This document shows, piece after piece, positions 16,774 to 25,106 of a stretch of 64,000 nucleotides of DNA (position 1 is the stretch's first letter; the number at the start of each line of letters is the position of its first letter). Source of the stretch: Streptomyces sp. RPA4-2 (GTDB lineage: Bacteria > Actinomycetota > Actinomycetes > Streptomycetales > Streptomycetaceae); contig NZ_CP050975.2 in the NCBI RefSeq assembly GCF_012273515.2, forward strand, positions 2,418,001-2,482,000, in the 5' to 3' direction. The notes beneath the pieces are model-generated. The model was given only the letters and a program-made list of their open reading frames with translations, ran no database searches and was not told the DNA's origin. Made by a program: the position numbers and the translations under genes.

Positions 16774-16847
16774 CCTCCCGAGATCAGAATCGGCGGCGGC
16801 ATGGGATTCTTTTGCAGAGAAGTAGCCGCAGCCCGCGCACCGGGAGG
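16774..16847 (-). ncRNA. Short Y-like RNA without tRNA mimic, copy 2
   Basis: Minus strand: outer stem CCTCCCG (16841-16847) pairs with CGGGAGG (16774-16780); the internal loop begins GTGCGCG as in the other copies; the inner stem GGCTGCGGC pairs with GCCGCCGCC with a mismatch at the fourth position, the same place as in copy 1; on the 3' side TTCTGATCT matches the CTGAACT of the others. The apical part (CTACTTCTCTGC and on) lacks T-arm and D-arm. It would be a Ro-binding module alone. Confidence 0.7.
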
Positions 16848-16860
16848 TGCATGAAATTGT

Positions 16861-17003
16861 GGTGTCCAGAGTTCAGGATCGGCGGAACCGACAAGGTGCT
16901 CTAACCCCTGAGCTACACCGGCCTGTTGTACCGGTGGCGGGACTCGAACCCGCGGCCGCCCCATTATGAGTGGAAGTAGGTCCTGCCTTCGCACCTGGAC
17001 GTG
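16861..17003 (-). ncRNA. YrlA-type Y RNA with permuted tRNA mimic, copy 1 (first transcribed)
   Basis: Minus strand: outer stem GTCCAG (16995-17000) pairs with CTGGAC (16864-16869); loop GTGCGAA; inner stem GGCAGGACC pairs with GGTTCCGCC with one A-C mismatch; T-arm GCGGG-TTCGAGT-CCCGC (16937-16953); acceptor-like hairpin CACCGG/CCGGTG (16931-16936 with 16916-16921) with a nine-base loop; D-arm TA-GCTC-AGGGGTTA-GAGC (16897-16915). A possible -10 box TAGAGT lies at 17009-17014, reading into the RNA. Conserved arm sequences would attract tRNA-modifying enzymes. Confidence 0.83.
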
Positions 17004-17089
17004 CATCACTCTAGGAGGCGTACCGCGGAACGGGCGAGCGAATTAATCGTGGGGCGAATGCGCGGAGTTCAGCCGCGTTTCCACGGAGT

Positions 17090-18535
17090 TCATCCGCGCT
17101 TCTGGCGCTTCCAGGGACCCGTGATCGCGAGCATGATTCCGGGTTCCTGGATGTTCGCGAACAGCGTCCGGCCGTCCGGCGAGAAGGTGACGCCGGTGAA
17201 CTCGCTGTAGGCCGGCTCGCCTTCGGTGCCGATGTTGAGCTCGTTGCGGGCGATCGGGTACGTACGTCCGCTGTCGGTGGCGCCGAACAGGTGCTGGACG
17301 CCTTCGCCGTCCTCGGCGATGACCAGACCCCCGTACGGGGAGACCGTGATGTTGTCGGGACCGTCGAAGGCACCGTCCACGGACGGGTCGGGGTTCACTC
17401 CGATCAGGACCTTCAGGGTCAGGGTGCGGCGCTTGGGGTCGTAGAACCAGACCTGGCCGTCGTGCTGGACGGGGCTCTCCTCGCGGGCGTACGAGGAGAC
17501 GATGTAGACGCCGCCGTCGCCCCACCACATGCCTTCGAGCTTGCGGGCGCGGGTGACCTCACCGGCGGCGAACTGCTTGCGTACGGAGACCGTCCTGGCG
17601 TCACGGTCGGGGACGTCCACCCAGTCGACGCCGTACACGGTGCCGATCTTCGTGGCGCGGGACAGGTCGTCGACGAAACGGCCGCCGGAGTCGAAGCACT
17701 TGAAGGCCTGCAGGGCGCCCGCGTCGTCGGCGAGGGTGCGCAGTTGTCCGTGGCCGTGCTCGAAGCCCTGCGGCGGGGTCCACCGGTACAGCAGGCCGTT
17801 GGGCGTCGCCGCGTCCTCGGTGAGGTAGAGGCGGCCGCGCTTGGCGTCGACGACGACGGCCTCGTGGGCGTACCGGCCGAGCGCCTTGATCGGCTCGGGG
17901 TTCCGGTGGCGGCGGCGGTCGGCGGGGTCGACCTCGAAGACGTAGCCGTGGTCCTTGGTCATGCCGCTCTGGCCGGCCTTGTCCTCGGTCTCCTCGCAGG
18001 TGAGCCAGGTGTCCCAAGGGGTGTTGCCGCCCGCGCAGTTGGTGGACGTGCCGGCGATGCCGACCCACTCGGCGACCTTGTCGTGGCGAACCTCGACGAC
18101 GGTGCAGCCACCGGACGCGGCCGGGTCGTAGACCAGGCCCTCGGTGAGCGGCACGGGGTACTTCCAGTTGTCGCGGGTGCCCTTGAGCTCGTGGTTGTTG
18201 ACGAGGAGGGTGGCGCCGCGCGGGCCGTCGAAGGTGGACGTGCCGTCGTGGTTGGACGGCGTGAACTCACCGGATTCCAGCTTGGTCCGGCCGCTGTAGG
18301 TGATGACGCGGTAGGAGAATCCGGCGGGCAGCGCGAGTACGCCCTTGGGGTCGGGGACCAGCGGTCCGTAGCCCACACCGCCGTGCCGGTCCGCGGACTC
18401 CTCTCCCACACTCTCCGTGTCGGTGGAGGCGAGGGCGTTCGGGGCGGTGGCGAGGGCGCCCACACTGCCGGCCAGGGCCACTCCGGCACCGGTGATCGCG
18501 GATCGTCTGGCGAAGTCCCTGCGGGTGAGCGACAT
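17090..18535 (-). CDS. PhoX-family phosphatase, Tat-exported
   Basis: The 481-residue protein begins MSLTRRDFARRSAITGAGVA, a twin-arginine signal, so it is exported folded by Tat. The mature part is the PhoX beta-propeller (DUF839): PAGFSYRVITYSG, NHDGTS, LVNNHE, the cysteine-containing NCAGGNTPWDTWLTCEE, YAHEAVVVDAKRGRLYLTEDA, and MWWGDGGVYIVSSYA. PhoX enzymes are iron- and calcium-dependent alkaline phosphatases that release phosphate outside the cell. AGGAG lies seven bases before the ATG. A likely PhoP box sits 80 bases upstream. It is a single gene. Confidence 0.88.
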   Translation of the reverse strand: MSLTRRDFARRSAITGAGVALAGSVGALATAPNALASTDTESVGEESADRHGGVGYGPLVPDPKGVLALPAGFSYRVITYSGRTKLESGEFTPSNHDGTSTFDGPRGATLLVNNHELKGTRDNWKYPVPLTEGLVYDPAASGGCTVVEVRHDKVAEWVGIAGTSTNCAGGNTPWDTWLTCEETEDKAGQSGMTKDHGYVFEVDPADRRRHRNPEPIKALGRYAHEAVVVDAKRGRLYLTEDAATPNGLLYRWTPPQGFEHGHGQLRTLADDAGALQAFKCFDSGGRFVDDLSRATKIGTVYGVDWVDVPDRDARTVSVRKQFAAGEVTRARKLEGMWWGDGGVYIVSSYAREESPVQHDGQVWFYDPKRRTLTLKVLIGVNPDPSVDGAFDGPDNITVSPYGGLVIAEDGEGVQHLFGATDSGRTYPIARNELNIGTEGEPAYSEFTGVTFSPDGRTLFANIQEPGIMLAITGPWKRQKRG

Positions 18536-18615
18536 GGGTGTCTCCTGTGACGGTGAGGATGACCATGGAAGGCTACGGAGGGCCGCGGACGGCGTTGCGG
18601 GCACACCGTCCCGCC

Positions 18616-18637
18616 CCGGCCTGAACGGGAGTTGAAC
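18616..18637 (-). promoter_or_regulatory. Candidate PHO box (PhoP binding site) for the PhoX gene
   Basis: Read on the minus strand, GTTCAACTCCC and GTTCAGGCCGG are adjacent 11-bp units, each starting GTTCA. This is the spacing and core of Streptomyces PhoP direct-repeat units. Match outside the GTTCA core is only fair. Its place 80 bp upstream of a phosphatase gene supports the call. Confidence 0.42.
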
Positions 18638-18767
18638 GCCCGGCGACTTCACCGGACTCCCTTCCATGAATCCGTAAGGGCTGGACCACAGGTACCCAAA
18701 ACGCCCTCAGCCGTCCCCTCGCGCGCCCGCTCTCCCCGACGCGGCGCGCGGATCCCGGCCGGCGCCC

Positions 18768-20189
18768 TCAGCCCCCTTGTTGCGACCGTGCCTTGAACGC
18801 GGCCTTGCGGGCTTCCTTGGCGACCTTCTTGTCGGGGTGCAGGCGCCCCATCGCCTCCAGGACGTCGGGCGTGGCGGGGTGGTCGACCCGCCAGGCCGCG
18901 GCGAAGAAGCCGCCGTGCTGCTGCGCCAGGCCCTCCACGAGACCCTGCAGCTCCGCGGAGTTCCCCTCGGCCGCGAGTTGCGCGGCGACCGTGTCGATGG
19001 TGAGCCAGAAGATCATCGCCTCGGACGGCGGGGGCACGTCGACGGCGCCGTGCTCGGAGAGCCAGACCCGGGCGAGGCCGCCCAGCTCGGCGTCGTCGAG
19101 GACGTCACGCAGCGCGGGCTCGGCCTCCATGCCGACGAGGGAGAGCGCCTGCTGACAGCGCAGCCGCCGCAGCGGCGCGCCGGCGTCGCCGCCGCGTGCC
19201 GCGGCGAGCAACTCCCGGGCGGCGGGGAGGGGTTCACGCCGGGCGAGCCACTGCTCGGTCTCGGCCTGCGCCGCGGCCGGCGGGAAGGCGCCGGTGCCGT
19301 CCAGCAGCGCGTCCGCGCCCTTGTCCACCAGGTCACCCACCGCGGGAACGGAGAACCCCGCCTCCAGCAGCCGGGCCCGCAGCCCGTAAAGACCGAGCGG
19401 GGTCAGCTGCACCATCCCGTACCGTGAGACGTCCGTCTCGTCGAGGGGGCCTGCCGACTCCTCGTCGGTGTCCGCCATCAGCGCCTCGTCGACCGGCTGG
19501 AAGTCGACGAGTCCGACGGGTTCCAGCAGCCGGAACTGGTCGTCGAGCCGCATCATCGCGTCCGACACCTGTTCCAGCACGTCGTTGCTGGGGTCTCCCA
19601 TGTCATCGGGCACGATCATCGACGCGGCGAGGGCCGGCAGCGGCACCGGCCCCTCCCCGCCCTCGCTCACGGTCAGCAGGTACAGATTGGCGAGCACGCC
19701 GTCCAGGAACTCGGCCTCGGCCTCGGGGTCCCAGGCCAGCGAGGAGAGGTCGAGCTCCCCGCCGTCCTCCACCGCTCCGGCCAGCTCGTCGAGGTCGGGC
19801 ACGCTCGCGTCGGCGAGCACCGCCTCCAGGGCGACGAGCCACACCCCCAGGACGTCCTGGGGCCCGCCGGAGGTGAGCAGGGTGAGGTCCGCGCCCGCGG
19901 CGACGGTGCCCTCGTCCTCGTCCACGATCTCCACGAGTCCGGTGTCGACGGCGATCCGCCAGGCCTCACTGGCGAAGGCCGCGGCGTCGTCACCGCTCAG
20001 CCCGAGCGCGTCGGCCGCCCCGGCGAGCTGCTCCTCGACGAGTTCACCGCCCGCGCCGACCCGCGTGTCCGGCCCGGCCCAGCGGGCCAGCCGCGCGGCG
20101 CGGGAGAGCAGCGGCGTGGCGAGCGCGTCCCGCGCCAGCTCCGCTTCGGACGTCAGCCGCACCGGCGGCAAGGGGGAGCTGTCTGACAT
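18768..20189 (-). CDS. Hypothetical protein, acidic, with HEAT-like C-terminal part
   Basis: The 473-residue cytosolic protein is not one I can place. The N-terminal two thirds is acidic and helical, with stretches such as DEDEGTVAAGAD and DDQFRLLEPVGLVDFQ. The C-terminal third has repeated helical units rich in Ala, Leu and Glu (ALSLVGMEAEPALRDVLDDAELGG, AEGNSAELQGLVEGLAQQHGG) ending in a basic KKVAKEARKAAFKARSQ tail, which resembles HEAT/armadillo-type scaffolds. It has no signal or membrane segment. AGGAG precedes the ATG. It stands alone between the PhoX and nuclease genes. Confidence 0.75.
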   Translation of the reverse strand: MSDSSPLPPVRLTSEAELARDALATPLLSRAARLARWAGPDTRVGAGGELVEEQLAGAADALGLSGDDAAAFASEAWRIAVDTGLVEIVDEDEGTVAAGADLTLLTSGGPQDVLGVWLVALEAVLADASVPDLDELAGAVEDGGELDLSSLAWDPEAEAEFLDGVLANLYLLTVSEGGEGPVPLPALAASMIVPDDMGDPSNDVLEQVSDAMMRLDDQFRLLEPVGLVDFQPVDEALMADTDEESAGPLDETDVSRYGMVQLTPLGLYGLRARLLEAGFSVPAVGDLVDKGADALLDGTGAFPPAAAQAETEQWLARREPLPAARELLAAARGGDAGAPLRRLRCQQALSLVGMEAEPALRDVLDDAELGGLARVWLSEHGAVDVPPPSEAMIFWLTIDTVAAQLAAEGNSAELQGLVEGLAQQHGGFFAAAWRVDHPATPDVLEAMGRLHPDKKVAKEARKAAFKARSQQGG

Positions 20190-20213
20190 CGGCTGGGTTC
20201 TCCTCCGAACGAT

Positions 20214-20260
20214 CAGGACCCGACGAACGGGACCGGACAGGACCCGACGAACAGGACCGG
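20214..20260. repeat. 24-bp tandem duplication upstream of the hypothetical gene
   Basis: CAGGACCCGACGAAC-R-GGACCGG occurs twice in tandem (20214-20237, 20238-20260) with one base difference, about 25 bp upstream of the minus-strand start. It may influence that promoter or be a replication slip. Confidence 0.5.
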
Positions 20261-20461
20261 TACAAGCATGACGGACAGGGGTGGGCTTGACGGCGAGGAC
20301 AGGCGGGATACGGCAGGGGGTCCGTCGAGACCAGGAGCCCGCCCTGGACACGCACACCCGGACGCCACCCCGGAAATCCACGTGGACGACTCAGCCTAGA
20401 CGGATTTCCACCCATGCCGCCCGGTTCATGTCCCTGCCAAAAGCTGGACACCACCGAAACC

Positions 20462-20547
20462 TTGACAACTCCCCCGCTCACACACGAGATTGACGCGCGT
20501 AGAAGTTCAACGGGGGTTGGGCTCGCCGATTTTTTCTACGCGCGTCA
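20462..20547 (+). promoter_or_regulatory. Candidate nuclease promoter with 14-bp perfect inverted repeat
   Basis: TTGACA (20462-20467) is followed after 18 bases by GAGATT (20486-20491), a weak -10. Overlapping the likely transcription start is TGACGCGCGTAGAA (20491-20504), whose exact inverse TTCTACGCGCGTCA is at 20534-20547, 29 bases away. The arms could be paired operator sites or a stem in the 5' leader of the nuclease message. The regulator is unknown. Confidence 0.5.
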
Positions 20548-20626
20548 CCGATCCGCATACGGGTCGTGTTCCCCCCACCGCTTCACCCTCGTCCCGGCGC
20601 TCATGTATGTCCCCGGAGGGATTCCC

Positions 20627-22453
20627 TTGCCGAGCAAGAGAACCGCGCGCATCGGCGCGCTGACCGTAGCCGCGGTCTGTTCCACCGTCTCCGCCGTCGT
20701 GCTCACCGCACCGGCCCACGCGGACACCGTCCGCATCCACGACATCCAGGGCACGACCCGGGTGTCCCCGTACGCGGGCCGGCAGGTCACGGACGTGGCG
20801 GGCGTGGTGACGGGGGTGCGGACCTACGGCTCGTCCAAGGGCTTCTGGATCCAGGACCCCACCCCGGACGCCGACCCCGCCACCAGTGAGGGCGTCTTCG
20901 TCTTCACCAGCTCCACCCCGAAGGTGGCGGCCGGCGACTCGGTCACGGTCTCGGGCACCGTCTCGGAGTTCGTGCCGGGCGGAGCCTCCACCGGTAACCA
21001 GTCGGTGACGGAGATCACCAAGCCGGTGGTCACGGTGCTGTCGTCCGGCAACCCGGTCCCCGCCGCCACGGTGATCAACCGCCGTTCCGTGCCGGACGCC
21101 TACACCCCCGCCGGTGACACGGCGGCGAGCGGCTCGGTCAACGCGCTCACCCTGGAGCCGAAGAAGTACGCCCTGGACTACTACGAGTCCCTGGAGGGCA
21201 TGAACGTCCAGGTCGCCGACACCCGTGTGGTCACCGCGACCGACCCGTACAGCGAGCTGTGGGTCACCGTGAAGCCGCACGAGCACGCCGGCCGGCGCGG
21301 CGGCACCGTCTACGGCGCGTACACCTCGCAGAACACCGGGCGTCTGCAGATCCAGTCCCTGGGAGCGACCGCCGACTTCCCCGCCGCGAACGTCGGTGAC
21401 GAGCTCGCCGGCACCACCGAGGGCCCGCTCGACTTCAACCAGTTCGGCGGCTACACGCTCGTCGCGAGCCGGCTGGGCACCCTGGACAAGGGCGGCCTGC
21501 AGCGCGAGACGACCCGCCGGCAGTCGCGCGGCGAGCTGGCGGTGGCGACGTACAACGTGGAGAACCTCGACCCGGGTGACGGCACCTTCGCCGCCCACGC
21601 GGCCGCGATCGTGAACAACCTCCAGTCGCCCGACATCGTGTCCCTGGAGGAGATCCAGGACAACAACGGCGCGACGGACGACGGCACGGTAGCCGCCGAC
21701 CAGACGGTGAACAAGCTGATCGACGCGATCGTCGCGGCGGGCGGCCCGAAGTACGAATGGCGTTCCATCGACCCGGTCAACGACCAGGACGGCGGCGAGC
21801 CGGGCGGCAACATCCGTCAGGTGTTCCTGTTCAACCCGCAGCGGGTCTCCTTCACGGACCGCGCGGGCGGCGACTCGACGACCGCCGTCGGCGTCACCAA
21901 GGTGCACGGCACGGCGCGGCTGACCGCCTCCCCGGGCCGGATCGACCCGGGCAACACGGCCTGGACGTCCAGCCGCAAGCCCCTCGCCGGCGAGTTCGTC
22001 TTCCGCGGCCGCACGGTCTTCGTGATCGCGAACCACTTCGCCTCCAAGGGCGGCGACCAGGGTCTGACCGCGCAGTACCAGCCTCCGGTGCGCAGTTCGG
22101 AGACCCAGCGCCACCTCCAGGCGACCGCGGAGAACACCTTCGTGAACCAGATCCTGAAGGCCCAGAAGGACGCCGACGTGATCGCGCTCGGCGACCTGAA
22201 CGACTTCGAGTTCTCGGACACCGCGAAGATCCTGGAGGGTCACGGCGAGCTCTGGTCGGCGATCAAGTCGCTGCCGAAGAGCGAGCGTTACACGTACGAC
22301 TACCAGGGCAACGAGCAGGTCCTCGACCAGATCCTGGTCAGCCCGTCGATCCGCCGCGACTGCGACCTCGACTACGACAGCGTGCACGTCAACTCGGAGT
22401 TCTCCGACCAGATCAGCGACCACGACCCGCAGGTGCTGAGGTTCAGGCCGTAA
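20627..22453 (+). CDS. Secreted endonuclease/exonuclease/phosphatase-family nuclease (ExeM/NucH-like)
   Basis: A secreted nuclease of about 608 residues. The signal peptide ends near APAHA-DTV. The middle (about 40-280) is an OB-fold-containing extracellular nuclease domain (IHDIQGTTRVSPYAGRQV, FWIQDP). The C-terminal EEP domain (about 300-608) shows ATYNVENLDPGD, SLEEIQD, VIANHFASKGG, ALGDLNDFE and the catalytic SDHDPQ. Such enzymes degrade extracellular DNA for nutrient recovery. A TTG at 20627 is chosen because GGAGGG lies five bases before it; an ATG at 20603 in frame is the alternative. Confidence 0.87.
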   Translation: MPSKRTARIGALTVAAVCSTVSAVVLTAPAHADTVRIHDIQGTTRVSPYAGRQVTDVAGVVTGVRTYGSSKGFWIQDPTPDADPATSEGVFVFTSSTPKVAAGDSVTVSGTVSEFVPGGASTGNQSVTEITKPVVTVLSSGNPVPAATVINRRSVPDAYTPAGDTAASGSVNALTLEPKKYALDYYESLEGMNVQVADTRVVTATDPYSELWVTVKPHEHAGRRGGTVYGAYTSQNTGRLQIQSLGATADFPAANVGDELAGTTEGPLDFNQFGGYTLVASRLGTLDKGGLQRETTRRQSRGELAVATYNVENLDPGDGTFAAHAAAIVNNLQSPDIVSLEEIQDNNGATDDGTVAADQTVNKLIDAIVAAGGPKYEWRSIDPVNDQDGGEPGGNIRQVFLFNPQRVSFTDRAGGDSTTAVGVTKVHGTARLTASPGRIDPGNTAWTSSRKPLAGEFVFRGRTVFVIANHFASKGGDQGLTAQYQPPVRSSETQRHLQATAENTFVNQILKAQKDADVIALGDLNDFEFSDTAKILEGHGELWSAIKSLPKSERYTYDYQGNEQVLDQILVSPSIRRDCDLDYDSVHVNSEFSDQISDHDPQVLRFRP

Positions 22454-22465
22454 CCCCGTGTGCGG

Positions 22466-22502
22466 AAGAGCCCGGCCCCGTCGTCCGGGGGGCCGGGCTC
22501 TT
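22466..22502. terminator. Bidirectional terminator
   Basis: AAGAGCCCGGCCCC (22466-22479) pairs with GGGGCCGGGCTCTT (22489-22502). Flanking A and T runs allow use on both strands, between the convergent nuclease and SRPBCC genes. Confidence 0.8.
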
Positions 22503-22514
22503 TCCTGTGGGCGC

Positions 22515-23249
22515 TCAGGCCGCGAACACGCCGTTCAGCCAGCCCCGCCAGGCCGTCTCGTCGCGCTTGGCATCGGCGTCGGCCGCGAAGTCGTGGACGC
22601 TGATGCCGACGGGGGCACCCCAGTGGTTGCGTCCGAAGAAACGCAGCAACTGGTCCTCGGTACGCAGGCCGATGAAGTACGGGTTACGGAAGTCGAGTAC
22701 GGCGTCGAGGAGTTGGCCCTCGGGTCCCCGTGCCCGTACGCGCGCCCCCGCCTCGGTGTCGTCGGCGAGCCCGAGCGCACGCCCCACCGCGGTGAAGGCG
22801 TCGGACGCCATGGACGCCTCGGGTCCGTCGAAGGTGGCGAAGGCGACCGGGCGGCCCGCGAAGTGCGTCACGTACTCCCGCAGGGTGTGCAGATAGAAGT
22901 CCGTGTGCCGGCTCGCCCCGTCGTACTGGTTGTCCCAGTCCTCGACGAAGATGCCGCTGTGCACGTAGCGCATCCAGGAACGGCGGCCGTCGTCGCGCGG
23001 CTCGATGGTCTCGTCGATCTGGTTGAGGGTCTGCTGGGAGATGCCCTGGACGTCCTCGACCCGGCTGGTCAGGCGGTGCGGCGGGTCCCAGTTGGTGAGT
23101 GTGGAACCGAAGGGTCCGCTGCCTCCCTGGCGCGGCTCGAACTCCATCGGCCACAGCCAGCCACCGATGCCACTGGTGATGGCCTCCCACATCTGCTCCG
23201 GGGTGGCGTCGACCTCGAACTCGCGGGCGATCTCGAATTCCTTGGACAT
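22515..23249 (-). CDS. SRPBCC (START/Bet v1-like, AHSA1-type) domain protein
   Basis: The 244-residue cytosolic protein starts MSKEFEIAREFEVDATPEQMWEAIT, the first strand and helix of the AHSA1/SRPBCC fold, and continues with GGSGPFGSTLTNWDPPHRL and LREYVTHFAGRP. SRPBCC proteins bind hydrophobic ligands in a deep cavity. The C-terminal 100 residues look like a second, more divergent copy. It lies 19 bases after a winged-helix ArsR-like gene on the same strand; this regulator/SRPBCC pairing is common in actinomycetes. AGGAG precedes the ATG. No ligand can be named. Confidence 0.78.
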   Translation of the reverse strand: MSKEFEIAREFEVDATPEQMWEAITSGIGGWLWPMEFEPRQGGSGPFGSTLTNWDPPHRLTSRVEDVQGISQQTLNQIDETIEPRDDGRRSWMRYVHSGIFVEDWDNQYDGASRHTDFYLHTLREYVTHFAGRPVAFATFDGPEASMASDAFTAVGRALGLADDTEAGARVRARGPEGQLLDAVLDFRNPYFIGLRTEDQLLRFFGRNHWGAPVGISVHDFAADADAKRDETAWRGWLNGVFAA

Positions 23250-23268
23250 GGCGGTGATTCTCCTGGGG

Positions 23269-23970
23269 TCAGCCCTGGGCGGGCGGGATCGGGGCAGGGG
23301 CCGTGGCGGCGATGGCGGAGGACGTCGCCGAGGAAGCCGCCGCGACGGGAGCGGCACCGGGCGGCGCGGCAGGATCGGTGACGGACTCCGGTTTGACCGT
23401 GGGGTGGACGGCGACGACGATCCGGTGATCCCGTCCGCCCTCCGCGTTCCCGTCGTGGTACTTGCGGATGAGCGCGCCGACCCCCTGCGTCAGCTCCTCG
23501 ATGAACGCGGCACGGTCGGCGGCGGTCGCGAAGGTCACCTCGCCGTCGAGCGCGAACGTGGCGAGCCGCTTGCGGGCCTTGGTCGCGCCGGTGATCAGCG
23601 AGCCGACGTCCCGGACCAGCCGGGCGCCGAGCGCGAGCAGCCAGCGGGCCGAGAGCTGATCGCGGAAGCGGTCCGGATCGGGCTGCACGGCGGCGAGCGC
23701 GAGCGGCGAGATGACGTACGACGCCGCGGTCGCCCGCATCAGCCGCTCGGTGACGTTGCCCTTGCGGCGCTCGCCCGCCAGCTCGACCAGGCCGTGCCGC
23801 TCCAGCGTCTTCAGGTGGTAGTTCACCTTCTGCCGCGGCAGCCCGACCTTGCCGGCCAGCATGGCGGCCGACGCGGGTCCGGCGGCCAGCTCGGCCAGCA
23901 GCCGGGCCCGTATCGGGTCCAACGAGACGGCTGCGGCCTCTGCGTCCTCGATGACGGTCACATCCAACAT
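23269..23970 (-). CDS. ArsR-like winged-helix transcriptional regulator
   Basis: The 233-residue protein has a helix-turn-helix at about residues 15-75 (LDPIRARLLAELAAGPASAAMLAGKVGLPRQKVNYHLKTLERHGLV) and a helical middle. The C-terminal tail, rich in Ala, Pro and Ser (about 200-233), is probably disordered. No cysteine metal site of classical ArsR type is seen. It is the first gene of a two-gene operon with the SRPBCC protein and likely controls it. Confidence 0.82.
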   Translation of the reverse strand: MLDVTVIEDAEAAAVSLDPIRARLLAELAAGPASAAMLAGKVGLPRQKVNYHLKTLERHGLVELAGERRKGNVTERLMRATAASYVISPLALAAVQPDPDRFRDQLSARWLLALGARLVRDVGSLITGATKARKRLATFALDGEVTFATAADRAAFIEELTQGVGALIRKYHDGNAEGGRDHRIVVAVHPTVKPESVTDPAAPPGAAPVAAASSATSSAIAATAPAPIPPAQG

Positions 23971-24121
23971 GCCCCTACCGTCTCACCGAACACTTTTTTT
24001 GTCCAGGAGGGTGGAGTTGTCGGTCGGGTGGCGGAGGGAAGGGGCTGCGCGGGCGTACGCGAAGCCGGCGGCGGCGCACCGGCGGGCGCACGGTGCGCGT
24101 GGCCGCCGGTGTCCCGCTTCG

Positions 24122-24790
24122 CTACCCCCGCTCCCCGCTCTCGCCGAGTCGCGCCAGCTGGGTCTGGAACCAGTCGAGTCGGGCCTGCAACAGGGCCGCC
24201 TCGGCGGCGAGTTCGGACACCCCGAACCCGGCGGCCGGATCCACCACCGCGATCCCGCTCCCGGCACGGACCCGCAGCCCCTCCCCCGCCAGCCGGGCGA
24301 ACCCGGCGAGCGACACGGACCCGCGGCCGCGTACGCAACCCGCGCAGGCCGCCGTCAGACCGCGCCGGCCCGGCCGCCCCCAGCCGGCGTCAGCGAGCGC
24401 GGTGGCCACCGCACCGCACGCGCAGGGGCCGACCGTCACGGTGCGCACCCGCTGGCGGGCGTAGCGGAAACCCTGCTCGAAGCGGATGTACGCGCCGAGG
24501 ACGGTGACCTCCAGAAGGGCGGCCGCCCGGTGCTCGGTGGTGCACAGCAGCGCCTCGGCGGCGGCGCGGTCGTGCACGCAGTGGAAGCCGCAGTCGCAGC
24601 GGCGGTGCGGCGTACGGTGCCGCAGCCCGTAGACGCAGCGCGCCTCGTCCAGCACTCCGTACGGCAGCGCGCCACCCAGCGAGACGCCGGTGAACCCGGC
24701 CCGGGTGCCGTCCTGGGACAGCACCGGGTGGGCGATCTTGTATCCGGTCGGCGGCTCCGTCGGGCGTTCCTCGGGGAGCCGCAGCCTCAT
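24122..24790 (-). CDS. Hypothetical protein with cysteine clusters
   Basis: The 222-residue product is not assignable. It has CDCGFHCVHD near residue 65, CACGAV near 125 and CAGCVRG near 148. These are CxC, CxxxC and CxxC arrangements that could bind zinc, with helical segments around them (AAEALLCTTEHRAAALLEVTVLG). A leucine-rich helix ends the protein. The start overlaps the stop of a 47-residue ORF by ATGA, so the two are translated together. No signal peptide. Confidence 0.65.
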   Translation of the reverse strand: MRLRLPEERPTEPPTGYKIAHPVLSQDGTRAGFTGVSLGGALPYGVLDEARCVYGLRHRTPHRRCDCGFHCVHDRAAAEALLCTTEHRAAALLEVTVLGAYIRFEQGFRYARQRVRTVTVGPCACGAVATALADAGWGRPGRRGLTAACAGCVRGRGSVSLAGFARLAGEGLRVRAGSGIAVVDPAAGFGVSELAAEAALLQARLDWFQTQLARLGESGERG

Positions 24791-24930
24791 CGGGCGACCG
24801 GGACCTCTTCGGGCGCGGCCGTCTCCGGCTCCGCGACCTCCGCGATCCCCTCGGCCTGCCGGAGATCCTCTTCGTCCGCGCGGACCTGCTCCTCCGCGAC
24901 TCCGGTGGCGAGTGCCCTGCCCAGCCTCAT
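24787..24930 (-). CDS. Small hypothetical protein (47 residues)
   Basis: An ATG with a strong GGGAGG ribosome site six bases upstream opens a 47-codon frame, MRLGRALATGVAEEQV and on, rich in Glu and Ala. Its stop overlaps the start of the cysteine-cluster gene by ATGA. Ribosome site, coupling and start support expression; function is unknown. It could serve as a leader peptide or a small partner of the downstream protein. Confidence 0.6.
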   Translation of the reverse strand: MRLGRALATGVAEEQVRADEEDLRQAEGIAEVAEPETAAPEEVPVAR

Positions 24931-25106
24931 GACGCCTCCCGCGATCTGCCGTCGACTTCCGTCCTCGTCATGGTGACCCATGGGGGCCCGAGTTGGCACC
25001 AGTGCCTCCGGGAAGCCCCCGAAAGAGGCACCTCGTAGCAGCCCTTCCGACCATGTCGTAGAAGAATTAAGTGGAGCTTCACCATGAGGGTGCCGAGACT
25101 GCTCAC

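Noticed and set aside
16653..16953. Two tRNA genes, suggested by GAGC D-arms and TTCGAGT T-arms on the minus strand
   Set aside because: In each case the T-half lies 5' of the D-half, the acceptor strands form a closed hairpin, and there is no anticodon arm in a normal order; they fit the permuted mimic of YrlA RNAs instead.
20507..22423. Long minus-strand open frame opposite the secreted nuclease
   Set aside because: A shadow of high-GC coding; the plus strand carries a signal peptide, a ribosome site and catalytic motifs.
24931..25106. Riboswitch or leader regulating dapA (lysine type)
   Set aside because: Only short GGCAC/GTGCC pairings can be drawn; no recognisable lysine-riboswitch core.
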